From: Candidatus Rokuibacteriota bacterium
GTDB lineage: Bacteria; Methylomirabilota; Methylomirabilia; Rokubacteriales; CSP1-6
Length of the DNA stretch: 34,543 nt
Reading direction: 5' to 3'
Assembly: GCA_003221455.1 (NCBI GenBank)
Contig: QHRX01000008.1
Location: forward strand, 37,111-71,653
Shown here: piece by piece, positions 16,419-24,356 of the stretch
Numbering within the stretch: position 1 is the first letter of the stretch
Layout of the letters: each line of letters starts with the position of its first letter
Notes under the pieces: generated by a model
Seen by the model: the letters and a program-made list of their open reading frames with translations, nothing else
What the model was told of the DNA's origin: nothing
Databases searched by the model: none
Made by a program: the position numbers and the translations under genes

Positions 16419-17678
16419 ATGGCGCCGGCCCCCTCAGACAACCCCTTTGCGATCGGGACCCTCGTGACGGGGGATGAATTCGCCGACCGGGCCGATGAGC
16501 TTCGACTGCTCGAGGACGAGCTCCCGAGCGGCGGTCGGATCTTCCTCCTCGCGTATCGGCGGTACGGGAAGAGCTGCCTGATCTGTGAAGCTCTCCGACG
16601 CCTCGAGAAGAACACTGGTGCGATTGCCGTGTACGTGGATCTCTACAAGGCGAGTTCCGAACGAGAGTTCTGGGAACTCATGATCAACCAGCTCGTGGCC
16701 GGCAGCCGTGAACCGGTCAAGCGCGTCGTGGATTGGCTGAAGTCCTTGGGGGGGACCCTACGGCCGACATTTTCCGTGGACCAACAGAGCGGCATGCCGA
16801 CAGTCACCCTGGGTCCTGTTGCGACGTCCGCCGAACTCGGGCGCCTACGGGAGCGAGCGCTGGCGCTTCCCGGCGAGATTGCTGCGCGAGGACGGCACCC
16901 GGTTATCGTCGCCTTCGACGAGTTCCAGCAGATCCATGAGTTCGACGGGGGGCGGCTTGAGAAACAGATGCGCGCGGCCTTCCAGCAACACCGCCAGGTC
17001 GGATACGTGTTCGCAGGTTCGAAGCCGCACCTGTTGCGACAGATGGCCGAGGATCCCAATGCCGCCTTCTATCGTTTCGGCCGTCGACTTGAATTGGGTC
17101 CAATCCCTGCCGAAGCGTGGTTCGGATATCTCAAACCGAGGTTCGGTAAGGGCCGTATCCAGGTATCGGGCGACGCGCTCCGTCGTATCGTCGAACTCGC
17201 AGAAGGAATTCCCTACTACGTCATGCGAGTCTGCCGCCTCCTGTGGCCGCGCGGACTCCGAAGACAGACTATCGACATCAGCGAAGTGGATGCCGCATTC
17301 GGCGAGATCGTGGACGAAGCGGGCGAGATCTTCGCGCCGACGTGGGAAGAGCTGACCCTTGCGCAGCGACGGACGGCCGCGGCACTCGCGGAGGGTCGGG
17401 GCCACGAAATCTTCGCGGAGGCTGTTCGTAAGGTCTACGAGCTCGGCGCGCCGTCCAGCGTTGCTCGGAGTCTTGAACGACTTCGGGACTTGGGTCTCGT
17501 CGGTCATGAAGGGCCGACGACCACGGGTGCGCGCTACCGGATCGTTGACCCGGGCTTCGTCGCGTGGGTGCGCCGTCAGCGTCCGAGGGACCCGATAGTT
17601 TCTGGCGCTCGCGCTCCGACCTCGGCTCAAGAACAGGGATCTCAGCCGAAGCGTGCCCGTCGCCGGGGGAGGTTATAG
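16419..17678 (+). CDS. Arch_ATPase-like AAA/STAND ATPase
   Basis: Protein of 419 aa from ATG 16419, with GGAGG seven bases upstream. The N-terminus NPFAIGTLVTGDEFADRADE leads to a Walker A variant LLAYRRYGKSCL (about residues 43-54; the first Gly of GxxxxGKS is Ala), Walker B VIVAFDEFQQI (about 164-173) and a sensor-1 segment YVFAGSKPHLL (about 197-207). The C-terminal part (about 330-400) looks like a winged helix with ARSLERLRDLGLVGHEG. This is the DUF234/archaeal-type ATPase family often found as single mobile genes; its cellular role is unclear. The last 30 residues are Lys/Arg-rich. The inverted-repeat operator upstream suggests self-regulation through the winged helix (inference). Confidence 0.85.
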   Translation: MAPAPSDNPFAIGTLVTGDEFADRADELRLLEDELPSGGRIFLLAYRRYGKSCLICEALRRLEKNTGAIAVYVDLYKASSEREFWELMINQLVAGSREPVKRVVDWLKSLGGTLRPTFSVDQQSGMPTVTLGPVATSAELGRLRERALALPGEIAARGRHPVIVAFDEFQQIHEFDGGRLEKQMRAAFQQHRQVGYVFAGSKPHLLRQMAEDPNAAFYRFGRRLELGPIPAEAWFGYLKPRFGKGRIQVSGDALRRIVELAEGIPYYVMRVCRLLWPRGLRRQTIDISEVDAAFGEIVDEAGEIFAPTWEELTLAQRRTAAALAEGRGHEIFAEAVRKVYELGAPSSVARSLERLRDLGLVGHEGPTTTGARYRIVDPGFVAWVRRQRPRDPIVSGARAPTSAQEQGSQPKRARRRGRL

Positions 17679-18400
17679 GGGTTCCCGGTCCCAGGACTTT
17701 GGATCATCGTCCTCATCCTGCGCGGTAGACGACATGACTCATTTCGGGGCATAATCAAGCTGACCCTAGCGACCCAGCGAGACGTCTCGACCGCGACTGT
17801 GTAACCGGGCCGGCGAACCATTGCATCCCTCCACCAAATTCTCCTCAAGGGCGAGACGGAATTGCTCCGCTCGCGCTTCTCACCGCCAGAGCGAGTGCGC
17901 GACGTGCTGCGCTTGCGATGACCGGTGACCAGGCAAGCAGCCCGAATCCGGAGGCCGATCCTGACCACGATTTACGGATCACGCCGTGCCGGAATTGGAA
18001 CGCCGTAAAGAAGATTCTCGGTAAGGGGCGGAAGGTCGCCCTTCTCGCATCGAAAACCGAGATCCACGTGTGGCCGACCGATACTCTGAGCCCCTCTGAT
18101 CGATGCCTCTGCGGCGCCCGCCGCTGGTAGGTGGGCTGCAGCGGTAACATCAGCGGTGTACCTCGCGTGGCACCCTACCTGGGTGAGAGGACGGCGCACG
18201 GCTGGTGAGCCGAGGGGATCGGAAATTCTTTTCAGCCTGCGCCCTTTCCCTGCAGATCCTGTGGAAATTGCTGCGCATAATTCGACGCCAAGTCCCCGGC
18301 GAATTGGCGCTTCGGCTGGTGGTACGGTCCTTGCTGCGCTCAAATGGGGACCCTGATCTGGCTGGCCATGTAGGTGCTACGACCAGCACGGAGGCGCACC
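17679..18400. other. Intergenic stretch in island A
   Basis: About 720 nt with no supported gene. A 70-codon ATG frame at 17918-18130 (CRNWNAVKKILGKGRKVALL in its centre) and an adjacent open piece ending near 17920 (ASLHQILLKGETELLRSRFS) look mildly protein-like and may be remnants; neither matches a family I know. The 3' end holds the ribosome site of the PEP-CTERM gene. Confidence 0.35.
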
Positions 18401-18574
18401 ATGAACAAAGTGTCGATTCCCGCAATTGCTGCTCTCGTCGGGATACAGATCGGCCTGGTCGTCCGCGCGGCCCATGCCGCGGTCGTCCCGGCGCCAGAGC
18501 CAAGCAGCCTCACGCTGCTCGGCGCCGGTGCCGCCGTGGTGGCGATTGGCGCCTGGTGGCGCAACCGCAAATAG
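18401..18574 (+). CDS. Minimal PEP-CTERM protein (signal peptide plus sorting signal)
   Basis: A 57-aa protein from ATG 18401, preceded by GGAGG. Residues 1 to about 25 form a signal peptide (MNKVSIPAIAALVGIQIGLV, cleavage near AHA). Only about five residues later begins a full PEP-CTERM signal: PAPEPSSLTLLGAGAAVV, a hydrophobic helix and WWRNRK at the end. PEP-CTERM tails direct exported proteins to an exosortase (EpsH/XrtA type) for processing. Almost no mature domain would remain. The next gene is a membrane hydroxylase 51 nt downstream, in the same direction. It could be a remnant of a longer protein, but the intact ribosome site and both ends argue against decay. Confidence 0.8.
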   Translation: MNKVSIPAIAALVGIQIGLVVRAAHAAVVPAPEPSSLTLLGAGAAVVAIGAWWRNRK

Positions 18575-18625
18575 CCGGGAAGCCTCAATCCGTCTGCTGC
18601 TTGGAGAGAGGCAGCACGCGTCTGC

Positions 18626-19447
18626 GTGTTGGGCCGGGGCGCGATCCACGTGCTTCTTGATGGGCTGATACGAAACAGCTGGTTTTTCGCTCTCGTCGGC
18701 GTCGTCGGCCTCTGGGAGCTCGCCGCGCCCCGCGGCGTACTCACCGCTCGTCGTAGCCTCCGCTGGCCGACCAGCTTCACGCTCGGTCCATTCAACGCCT
18801 TGCTCGCCACTGTTCCACTGGCCCCGTTCGCGCTCGCCATTGCGCTGACGGAACGCGGTTGGGGCCTCTCGACTACCACCAGGCTACCCCTGTGGGTCAC
18901 GATTGCGGTCTCGGTGCTCCTCCTCGACCTGCTTTTTTATTTCCAGCACCGTGCCTTCCACGCGGTGCCGGTGCTCTGGTCCGTTCACAGGGTGCATCAC
19001 GCCGACGTGGACTTCGACTACACCACGGCCTTCCGTTTCCATCCCATTGAGGCGTTGCTGACGAATGGCACGGCGCTCGCCGCGGTCACAGTATTCGGCC
19101 TGCCCGCCTTCGCTGTCCTCGTCCACCAGACGCTCGCCACGGGCATGACGATCTTCGAGCACGCCAACGCTCGTTGTCCTTCAGCGGTCGAGGTTCGTCT
19201 CCGCCGGATCTTCGTCACTCCCGACATGCATCGGATCCACCATTCGACGGGCGCGCCAAGCACCGACAGCAACTTCGCGACGATCTTATCGTGCTGGGAC
19301 CGCTGGCTCGGGACCTACCGGTCACACGCGACGAGAGGTCGAGACGGTATGGAGATCGGGTTGACCGAATTTCGCGACCCAAAATATCTCACGCTTCCGT
19401 GGACGCTCGCGATGCCATTTCTTCGCCCTCGGCGGGTCCAAGGGTGA
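18626..19447 (+). CDS. Sterol desaturase/fatty acid hydroxylase family membrane protein
   Basis: Integral membrane di-iron enzyme of the fatty acid hydroxylase superfamily, 273 aa from GTG 18626 (a GTG at 18650 is an alternative; neither has a strong ribosome site). The histidine boxes are HRAFH (about residue 107), HRVHHADVDF (about 120) and HRIHHS (about 205), with the usual FHPIEALLTN between. Hydrophobic helices lie near residues 18-36, 55-75 and 88-106. It would hydroxylate or desaturate a lipid or sterol-like substrate in the inner membrane; the substrate is unknown. It lies just downstream of the PEP-CTERM gene within island A. Confidence 0.9.
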   Translation: MLGRGAIHVLLDGLIRNSWFFALVGVVGLWELAAPRGVLTARRSLRWPTSFTLGPFNALLATVPLAPFALAIALTERGWGLSTTTRLPLWVTIAVSVLLLDLLFYFQHRAFHAVPVLWSVHRVHHADVDFDYTTAFRFHPIEALLTNGTALAAVTVFGLPAFAVLVHQTLATGMTIFEHANARCPSAVEVRLRRIFVTPDMHRIHHSTGAPSTDSNFATILSCWDRWLGTYRSHATRGRDGMEIGLTEFRDPKYLTLPWTLAMPFLRPRRVQG

Positions 19448-19641
19448 CGTCCGTGACGGCCCACCAGTCGCACGGTCCTCGTCATTCGTTGCTGTCAGGG
19501 TCCGAAGCCCGAGTCGGTGCTGATCTCCAAGAGCCTACAGCTCCCACGGCGGCTCGACAGCCATCGGGAGTTCGAGCACCGCCGGCCCGTCGGCGTCGAA
19601 CGCCTCCGCGAGCGAGCGTGGGAGCGTGTTCACGGTGCTGA

Positions 19642-19797
19642 GCGGCCACCGTCGAAAAAGATCAGATTTGCGGCTACGCGGACTCCGGGCGCCAAGTCCC
19701 CACCGTCAGCCCCGCTGACCTCAAGGAGGTCGCCCAGAAGCTCACGGGCATAACCGCGGGCATAACGGCGGGGCCCACGCCAGACTCGCAGTCGTAA
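19642..19797 (+). pseudogene. Probable integrase C-terminal remnant, right end of island A
   Basis: A 51-codon open piece ending in a stop 15 nt before the tRNA fragment at 19812. Its centre, TVSPADLKEVAQKLTG, aligns with the tail after the catalytic Tyr in tyrosine recombinases (compare NPEHLRGAAARLDG at 24200-24240), and it ends with an ITAGITAG repeat. No catalytic residues remain. The assignment depends on position next to the att copy and on the similarity to the second remnant. Confidence 0.45.
19747..19770 (+). repeat. 24-bp repeat, right copy near island A end
   Basis: Partner of 15507-15530 (21 of 24 identical, same orientation). It lies 42 bp inside the right tRNA-derived boundary and within the integrase-like tail, where it encodes GITAGITA. 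Confidence 0.55.
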
Positions 19798-19811
19798 GTC
19801 TCTGATTTTCA

Positions 19812-19855
19812 GGGGCGCCTGGCAGGAGCCGAACCTGCGACCCTCGGATTAGAAG
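19812..19855 (-). repeat. tRNA-Arg 3'-half copy, junction of islands A and B
   Basis: 44 nt matching the intact tRNA-Arg from the acceptor end to the anticodon, with two differences (a G for T near the discriminator and a T-loop base). Identity ends at GGATTAGAAG, the same base as in the copy at 15353-15397. No 5' half follows. Confidence 0.85.
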
Positions 19856-20161
19856 TGGAAGGGCGGTGATGAGCCGTCCCTCCAATCTTCTCGCTTACTT
19901 CCGCGTAACTGCGCGAATCGCCCGCCCTTCTTGCGTTGATCGCTCACGACACAGACGTATTCTCGTGACAAGCGCGGATGCGAAAGCACGGCGATTCGTG
20001 GGGTCGTTCAGCGCAAGATAGCGCAAGAGAGTTTGGCCATCTGGAAGAGCCCGAGGTCTCACGAGGAGGATCGTCCGCCTCCGCGTAGACGCCCACTTGA
20101 CGCAGCGCCTCTTTGAGCAAGTTCTTGGTCGCACCGAGCCATCGCCCCAGACCCTTTCGAC
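19856..20161. other. Decayed sequence, left part of island B
   Basis: No intact gene. The minus strand shows disconnected protein-like pieces in different frames (WLGATKNLLKEALRQVGVYA near 20100-20150; LLRYLALNDPTNRRAFASAL near 19970-20040), compatible with a frameshifted remnant of unknown family. Confidence 0.35.
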
Positions 20162-20319
20162 TTGCCGCCGGAGGTCCCCTCGTTCACCCTCGAGAGCAAC
20201 GACGTCGAAGACGGGAGCCACTGGACCCCGGAGTTCGCCTGCTCGCGCCTTGGCGCCAGGACATCTCGCCGGAGCTGCACTGGTCGAGCTTCCCGGTTCA
20301 TATCGGAAATTCCGGGTGA
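20162..20319 (+). pseudogene. YbhB/YbcL (PEBP-like) fragment, frameshifted
   Basis: VPSFTLESNDVEDGSHWTPE followed in another frame by DISPELHWSSFP reproduces the first 50 residues of phosphatidylethanolamine-binding/YbhB proteins (usual form FTLTSxDIxDG...NISPELxWSGFP). The DPDAP core that should follow is absent, and the second frame stops at 20319. A truncated, frameshifted gene. Confidence 0.65.
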
Positions 20320-20436
20320 ACCGAGCTTGTGGAGCTTCGACGCGCTGGAATCTCGGCCCGACTTTCACGTTCTTGCGGAAAAAATGCTCCAGAGGTATCG
20401 CCGGAAGCCGATCTTCCGTCCCAACGGCGAATCGCG

Positions 20437-20675
20437 ATGGTTCGGACGGGGCGCAATGGACGCCGGATCGACAGGCTTGCCCTCGAGGAGCACGAGCTGT
20501 TCGACGGAGAGTTGCAGGGGGGCCGACTGCGAGCAACTCCAGCGACTGGAGGTCACCCTCGACCAATGCTGGGACTTGCTCCTGCCAGCCCCGGGCCCGC
20601 CGGGCGGGCGGCCTCGACCCCGACCGGCTGGCGTCGGGGACGAGGGGACTGTCTGTCGAAGGCTACACCGACTGA
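20437..20675 (+). pseudogene. DUF2630-like small protein, multiply frameshifted
   Basis: Three frames must be joined to recover the family: RRIDRLALEEHELFDGE, then QLQRLEVTLDQCWDLL, then RARRAGGLDPD and finally VEGYTD before the TGA at 20673. The segment LDQCWDLL...RRARRAGGLDPD...VEGY is distinctive for DUF2630 proteins (about 80 aa, function unknown). At least three indels show decay, in line with the neighbouring PEBP fragment. The 20676-21120 stretch after it shows nothing but the promoter and GAGGAGG site of the next operon. Confidence 0.7.
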
Positions 20676-21120
20676 CCGAGCTCACGCAACAAGGAGGTCT
20701 AAGTCGAATCGGAATCCTGGACAGGGAGTATGGAACTGAGCAGCGGGGGGCGGTGCGGGCGCGGTCTCGTTGCTCGAGGTGGTTGGAGTGACCAAGCTCT
20801 CGGAAGCAAGGGGCCCGGACCGGTGCCAGGGTTCGGCAGGCTGACTGTCGTCGACGTGTTTGGGGAGTGTCAACCAGCTGGCCGACCGGACGGCCGGCTC
20901 GATGGACCCCGTCACTCGGGCGACAGTCGATTCATCGTCGTGATCCAGACTTCGTGGCGCTCGGCGCAGGCATCCCCGCTGCGAGCCTTCGACAGAGGAG
21001 GCAGGAGCGGCATGGGCGTGGTCACTCATTTGATCAGACCAAGGGCACGCACGCGTGAAGCGGGTGGCGAGCCGCCCTCCGCCGGTTCGCTGACCACAAC
21101 ACGAACGAGAGGAGGGCGCC

Positions 21121-21894
21121 ATGAGTACGAACTCGACTGACGAGGGACTGTTAACCGGTCGACGCTTGTTTCTAAGGCAAGTCGCAACTCTCGCCGGTAG
21201 CGCGTCACTTGCGCCAAAAGTCATCGGTGCCGCAGCTGTGGCGGCGGGCAGCGCGATCGCCGCGCCAGCCTCAGCGCAGCCGGCCGGCGCGCCCATCGCG
21301 TCTGCGCCGGCGTTCGGTTATGAATCGCTGGGCCCTGACGAGGCGAGTTTCGTTGAAGCGATGGTCAACGTCATGTGCCCGGCCGATAACCTTACACCCA
21401 ACGGCGTCGACTGCGGCCTCGCCGTATTCATCGACCGGCAACTCGCCGGCGGCTTTGGCACAGGGGATCGTCTGTATATGCGCGGCCCCTGGAAGCAAGG
21501 GAAGCCGCAGCTCGGTTACCAATTGCCCCTCACCCCCGACCAATTCTTCAAAGCGGGCGTCGCGGCAGCCAATGCCGCGTGTAGAGGCAGGTTTGACAAA
21601 GACTTCGATCAGCTGGAGCCCGCCGATGCGGATGCTTTCCTACGCGACCTGGCCGGCGGCAAGATCAGTGACATACGCGTTCCTCTTGGCCAATGGTTCA
21701 ACGAACTCGTCTACCCATTGTTCACGCAGGCCTGTTTTGCCGATCCGATGTATGGCGGCAATAACGGCAAGGTGTTTTGGAAGATGATCGGCTATCCCGG
21801 CCTTCCCGCCACACACACGCGAGATATGGTGAACTTCCGTGGCAAACCATACCCAGGGGCCAAGGACCCGAAGGCAATCCAGGACTTCAGCTGA
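21121..21894 (+). CDS. Gluconate 2-dehydrogenase subunit 3 family protein (Tat-exported)
   Basis: Small subunit of a periplasmic FAD dehydrogenase complex, 257 aa from ATG 21121 with GAGGAGGG upstream. A Tat signal GRRLFLRQ (Arg14-Arg15) with a hydrophobic stretch and ASAQPA cleavage region is present. The mature domain has family features FVEAMVNVMCPADNLTPNG (about 76-94), GVDCGLAVFIDRQLAGG and WFNELVYPLFTQACFADPMY. In this family the small subunit carries the Tat signal and its partner is exported with it; the GMC subunit downstream has none, which fits. First gene of a three-gene operon. Confidence 0.93.
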   Translation: MSTNSTDEGLLTGRRLFLRQVATLAGSASLAPKVIGAAAVAAGSAIAAPASAQPAGAPIASAPAFGYESLGPDEASFVEAMVNVMCPADNLTPNGVDCGLAVFIDRQLAGGFGTGDRLYMRGPWKQGKPQLGYQLPLTPDQFFKAGVAAANAACRGRFDKDFDQLEPADADAFLRDLAGGKISDIRVPLGQWFNELVYPLFTQACFADPMYGGNNGKVFWKMIGYPGLPATHTRDMVNFRGKPYPGAKDPKAIQDFS

Positions 21895-21909
21895 GAGAAG
21901 GGACGTGTC

Positions 21910-23670
21910 ATGGCGACGACAATGAAAAAGCGCACCGTAGTCATCTGCGGTGGCGGTCTGACCGCGGGCCTCATCGCGCGACAACTCACTGCAAAGAATG
22001 TCGACGTACTCGTCTTGGAGCGTGGCTACGACCACACCCGGGCAGCCGAGGCCAAGTTGCCGAACCAGCGCGATGAGCTGCGTTGGGCGACGCATGCGGG
22101 TCTTGCCCAGGACTGGGCCGTTCAGACGTACACATTGCGTCATGGGCGCAACGAGACCGCGCTGCCGGTCCGGCGGATGGAAGCCTTCCTTCCCGGGGAA
22201 GGTATGGGCGGCGCGGCAAACCATTGGAACGGACAGACGTGGCGCTGGGCCGAATACGATCCGACCCTGCGGACGCGTCTCGAGGGTCGGTACGGCAGGA
22301 AGGCAATCCCTGCCGACATGCCGATCCAGGATTGGGGCGTCACGTACGGGGAGATGGAGTCCTATCACGACCTGTTTGAGCGGCTGTTCGGGATCGCTGG
22401 CAAGGCTGGCAATCTGCGTGGACAGATCCAAGCCGGTGGCAACCCCTTCGAAGGGCCACGACAGAACGAATATCCGCAGCCTCCATTGGAGACGACAGAG
22501 GCCGGAGTGATTTTTACTCGCGCTGCCGAAAATCTCGGCTACAAGCCATTTCCGATGGCGGCGGCGAATTCGCCGAACGCATACACGAATCCCGATGGAA
22601 TGAAACTCGGCCAATGCCAGTACTGTGGCCACTGTGAGCGCTTCATCTGCGAAGCGAGTGCAAAAGGAAGTCCAGAAGTTCTCTTGTTTCCGATGCTGCT
22701 CAAAAGGCCAAGTTTCGAGCTGAGGTTACGTTGTCATGTCTTGGAGGTGGAGTACGATCGTCAAGCAAAGCGAGTACGAGGAGTGCGTTACGTCGACCTC
22801 ATGACGGGTGAAGAGTACGAACAGCCGGCCGATATTGTCGTGCTCGCCTCGTTTACTATGTCGAACACCAAGTATCTGCTGATGTCGGGAATTGGCCAGC
22901 CGTACGACCCGACGAACGGGAGTGGCGTGGTCGGCAAAAACTTTTGCCATCAGATGATGTCGGGTGTGAACGTATTCTTCAAGGATCGCTGGATCAACCC
23001 ATTTCTCGCTTCCGGGGCATCTCAGACGTGCGTCGACGAGTTCAATGAAGACAACTTCGACCATACGGGGCTCGGGTTCTTCGGCGGCGGGTACATCTAT
23101 TCGAACGTGACCAACGGCCGGCCGATCGCCTCGCGCCTGGTTCCGCCTGGCACCCCGGCATGGGGAAGCAGTTGGAAGCAGGCAAACGCAGATTGGTATG
23201 CGCACAGCTTCGCGATCACGGCTCACGGCAGCTGGTACCCGCACCGGGAAAATTACCTCGACCTCGACCCCACGTATACAGATGCGTACGGTCAGCCGCT
23301 CGTGCGGATGACCATGGATATCCGAGATAACGAGCGGCGCATGTCGGAATACTGTACCCAGAGGGCCGAAGAGATCGCCAAAGGGACCGGCGCGACGATC
23401 GTCGCGTCGGGGACGCCCCGCCGGGGACCGTACGATTCGCGAGTGTACCAGACGACCCACGTGACGGGCGGGACCATCATGGGCGCCGATCCGGGTACGA
23501 GCGTCGTGTCGCCGCACTCGCAGCATTGGGATGCTCAAAACCTATTTGTGGTTGGGGCGTCAGTCTACCCGTTCAACGCGGGTTATAACCCGACGGGTCC
23601 CCTTGGGGCGCTCGCCCTTCGCCTTGGCGACGATATGGTTCGATATATCGACCGGCCACAGATTTTGTAG
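21910..23670 (+). CDS. GMC oxidoreductase, FAD catalytic subunit with Cys cluster
   Basis: Catalytic subunit (586 aa) of a gluconate/fructose/glucose dehydrogenase-type complex, 15 nt after the small subunit. The N-terminal FAD motif is VVICGGGLTAGLIARQL (about residues 10-26). A four-cysteine segment QCQYCGHCERFICEAS (Cys236, 239, 242, 247) matches the insert that holds a 3Fe-4S cluster in FAD-glucose and fructose dehydrogenases. The C-terminal catalytic pair is His517 in THVTGGTIMG and Asn560 in GYNPTGPLGALALRLGDD. No signal peptide; export is by the Tat partner. The substrate is probably a sugar, sugar acid or alcohol, not deducible further. Confidence 0.93.
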   Translation: MATTMKKRTVVICGGGLTAGLIARQLTAKNVDVLVLERGYDHTRAAEAKLPNQRDELRWATHAGLAQDWAVQTYTLRHGRNETALPVRRMEAFLPGEGMGGAANHWNGQTWRWAEYDPTLRTRLEGRYGRKAIPADMPIQDWGVTYGEMESYHDLFERLFGIAGKAGNLRGQIQAGGNPFEGPRQNEYPQPPLETTEAGVIFTRAAENLGYKPFPMAAANSPNAYTNPDGMKLGQCQYCGHCERFICEASAKGSPEVLLFPMLLKRPSFELRLRCHVLEVEYDRQAKRVRGVRYVDLMTGEEYEQPADIVVLASFTMSNTKYLLMSGIGQPYDPTNGSGVVGKNFCHQMMSGVNVFFKDRWINPFLASGASQTCVDEFNEDNFDHTGLGFFGGGYIYSNVTNGRPIASRLVPPGTPAWGSSWKQANADWYAHSFAITAHGSWYPHRENYLDLDPTYTDAYGQPLVRMTMDIRDNERRMSEYCTQRAEEIAKGTGATIVASGTPRRGPYDSRVYQTTHVTGGTIMGADPGTSVVSPHSQHWDAQNLFVVGASVYPFNAGYNPTGPLGALALRLGDDMVRYIDRPQIL

Positions 23671-23693
23671 GAAACCCGCCGGAGGGCCCCTGT

Positions 23694-24071
23694 ATGCGAC
23701 GTCGAATGTCAGTGGCCGTGGGCGCGCTACCCCTGTTTCTCCTCTCTCTTTGTGGAGGGCCGGCTCATGCGCGGGACACCAGTAAAGGCAGGGAGGTGTA
23801 TAGCCTCTGCGGCGCGTGTCACCCAACCGACTCGAGTAATGGTGCGGGGCCGGGCCTAGCCGGCATCGTTGGACGCAAGGCGGGCACCGCGGCAGGCTTC
23901 CGTTACAGCAGAGCAATGAAGAGTTCTGGCATCATCTGGGACGACAAGACCCTCGATGCATATATCGGGGAACCGCAGAGAGTCATTCCCGGCAACGTTA
24001 TGCCATTCTCCGGCATCGCGGATCCTGGCGCGCGCGCCGATTTAGTTGAATACTTGAAAACGCTCAAGTGA
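23694..24071 (+). CDS. Periplasmic cytochrome c (class I), GMC complex partner
   Basis: Cytochrome of 125 aa with a signal peptide (about 1-26, cleavage after AHA), haem motif CGACH (Cys39, Cys42, His43), and axial Met103 in GNVMPFSGI. The spacing GPGLAGIVGRKAG and the MPF ending are those of the mitochondrial-type c2/c550 group. It is 23 nt after the GMC gene and is the likely electron acceptor. Typical gluconate/fructose dehydrogenases use a tri-haem subunit; here a single-haem soluble cytochrome takes its place. Confidence 0.93.
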   Translation: MRRRMSVAVGALPLFLLSLCGGPAHARDTSKGREVYSLCGACHPTDSSNGAGPGLAGIVGRKAGTAAGFRYSRAMKSSGIIWDDKTLDAYIGEPQRVIPGNVMPFSGIADPGARADLVEYLKTLK

Positions 24072-24182
24072 ATTTAGCCCACATGTCCGATTTGAGACGG
24101 GAAGGGACTGGCCCATAAGAGCACTTCGCGCCTCCCGTGCCGAGAACGCCCTTTATGTCGCCTATCGCCCCACGGCTTCCTC

Positions 24183-24331
24183 GCAATGGTCATGCGGTAC
24201 ACGCACCTGAATCCAGAGCATCTCCGTGGTGCCGCCGCTCGTCTCGATGGCACTCTCGCCGGCGCCGTGCCTGCCGCCCGCCCTACCGGAGATTCAACGC
24301 AAATCTCAACGCAAGAGGCTGCCGGCCTAGT
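24183..24331 (+). pseudogene. Tyrosine recombinase (phage integrase) C-terminal remnant
   Basis: The frame at 24186 reads MVMRYTHLNPEHLRGAAARL, the segment that carries the catalytic tyrosine and following helix of phage-type integrases (usual form RYAHLSPEHLR). The upstream catalytic R-H-R domain is not present; the bases before 24183 do not continue the protein. The tail (STQISTQEA) runs on toward the tRNA without a stop until 24398. It marks the right end of island B, where an integrase gene beside its tRNA target is expected. Confidence 0.7.
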
Positions 24332-24356
24332 GGGGGTGTCTCAGAAGTCCTTGTAT

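Larger units (their letters stand above)
15398..19855. mobile_element. Putative integrative island A (tRNA-Arg anchored)
   Basis: A 4.5-kb segment bounded by two copies of the tRNA-Arg 3' half (15353-15397 and 19812-19855). It carries an ATPase gene with a duplicated operator, a PEP-CTERM microprotein and a membrane hydroxylase, plus a degenerate integrase-like tail just inside the right boundary. No intact integrase remains, so it is probably immobile. The island reading is an inference from boundary repeats and cargo. Confidence 0.6.

Noticed and set aside
15353-19855. CRISPR array from repeated tRNA-like sequences
   Set aside because: Only a few copies, kilobases apart, explained by tRNA 3' halves; no short regular repeat-spacer units anywhere in the window.
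19895-20566. 223-codon minus-strand ORF in island B
   Set aside because: Overlaps two recognisable plus-strand pseudogenes; Arg/Pro-rich and only pieces look protein-like.
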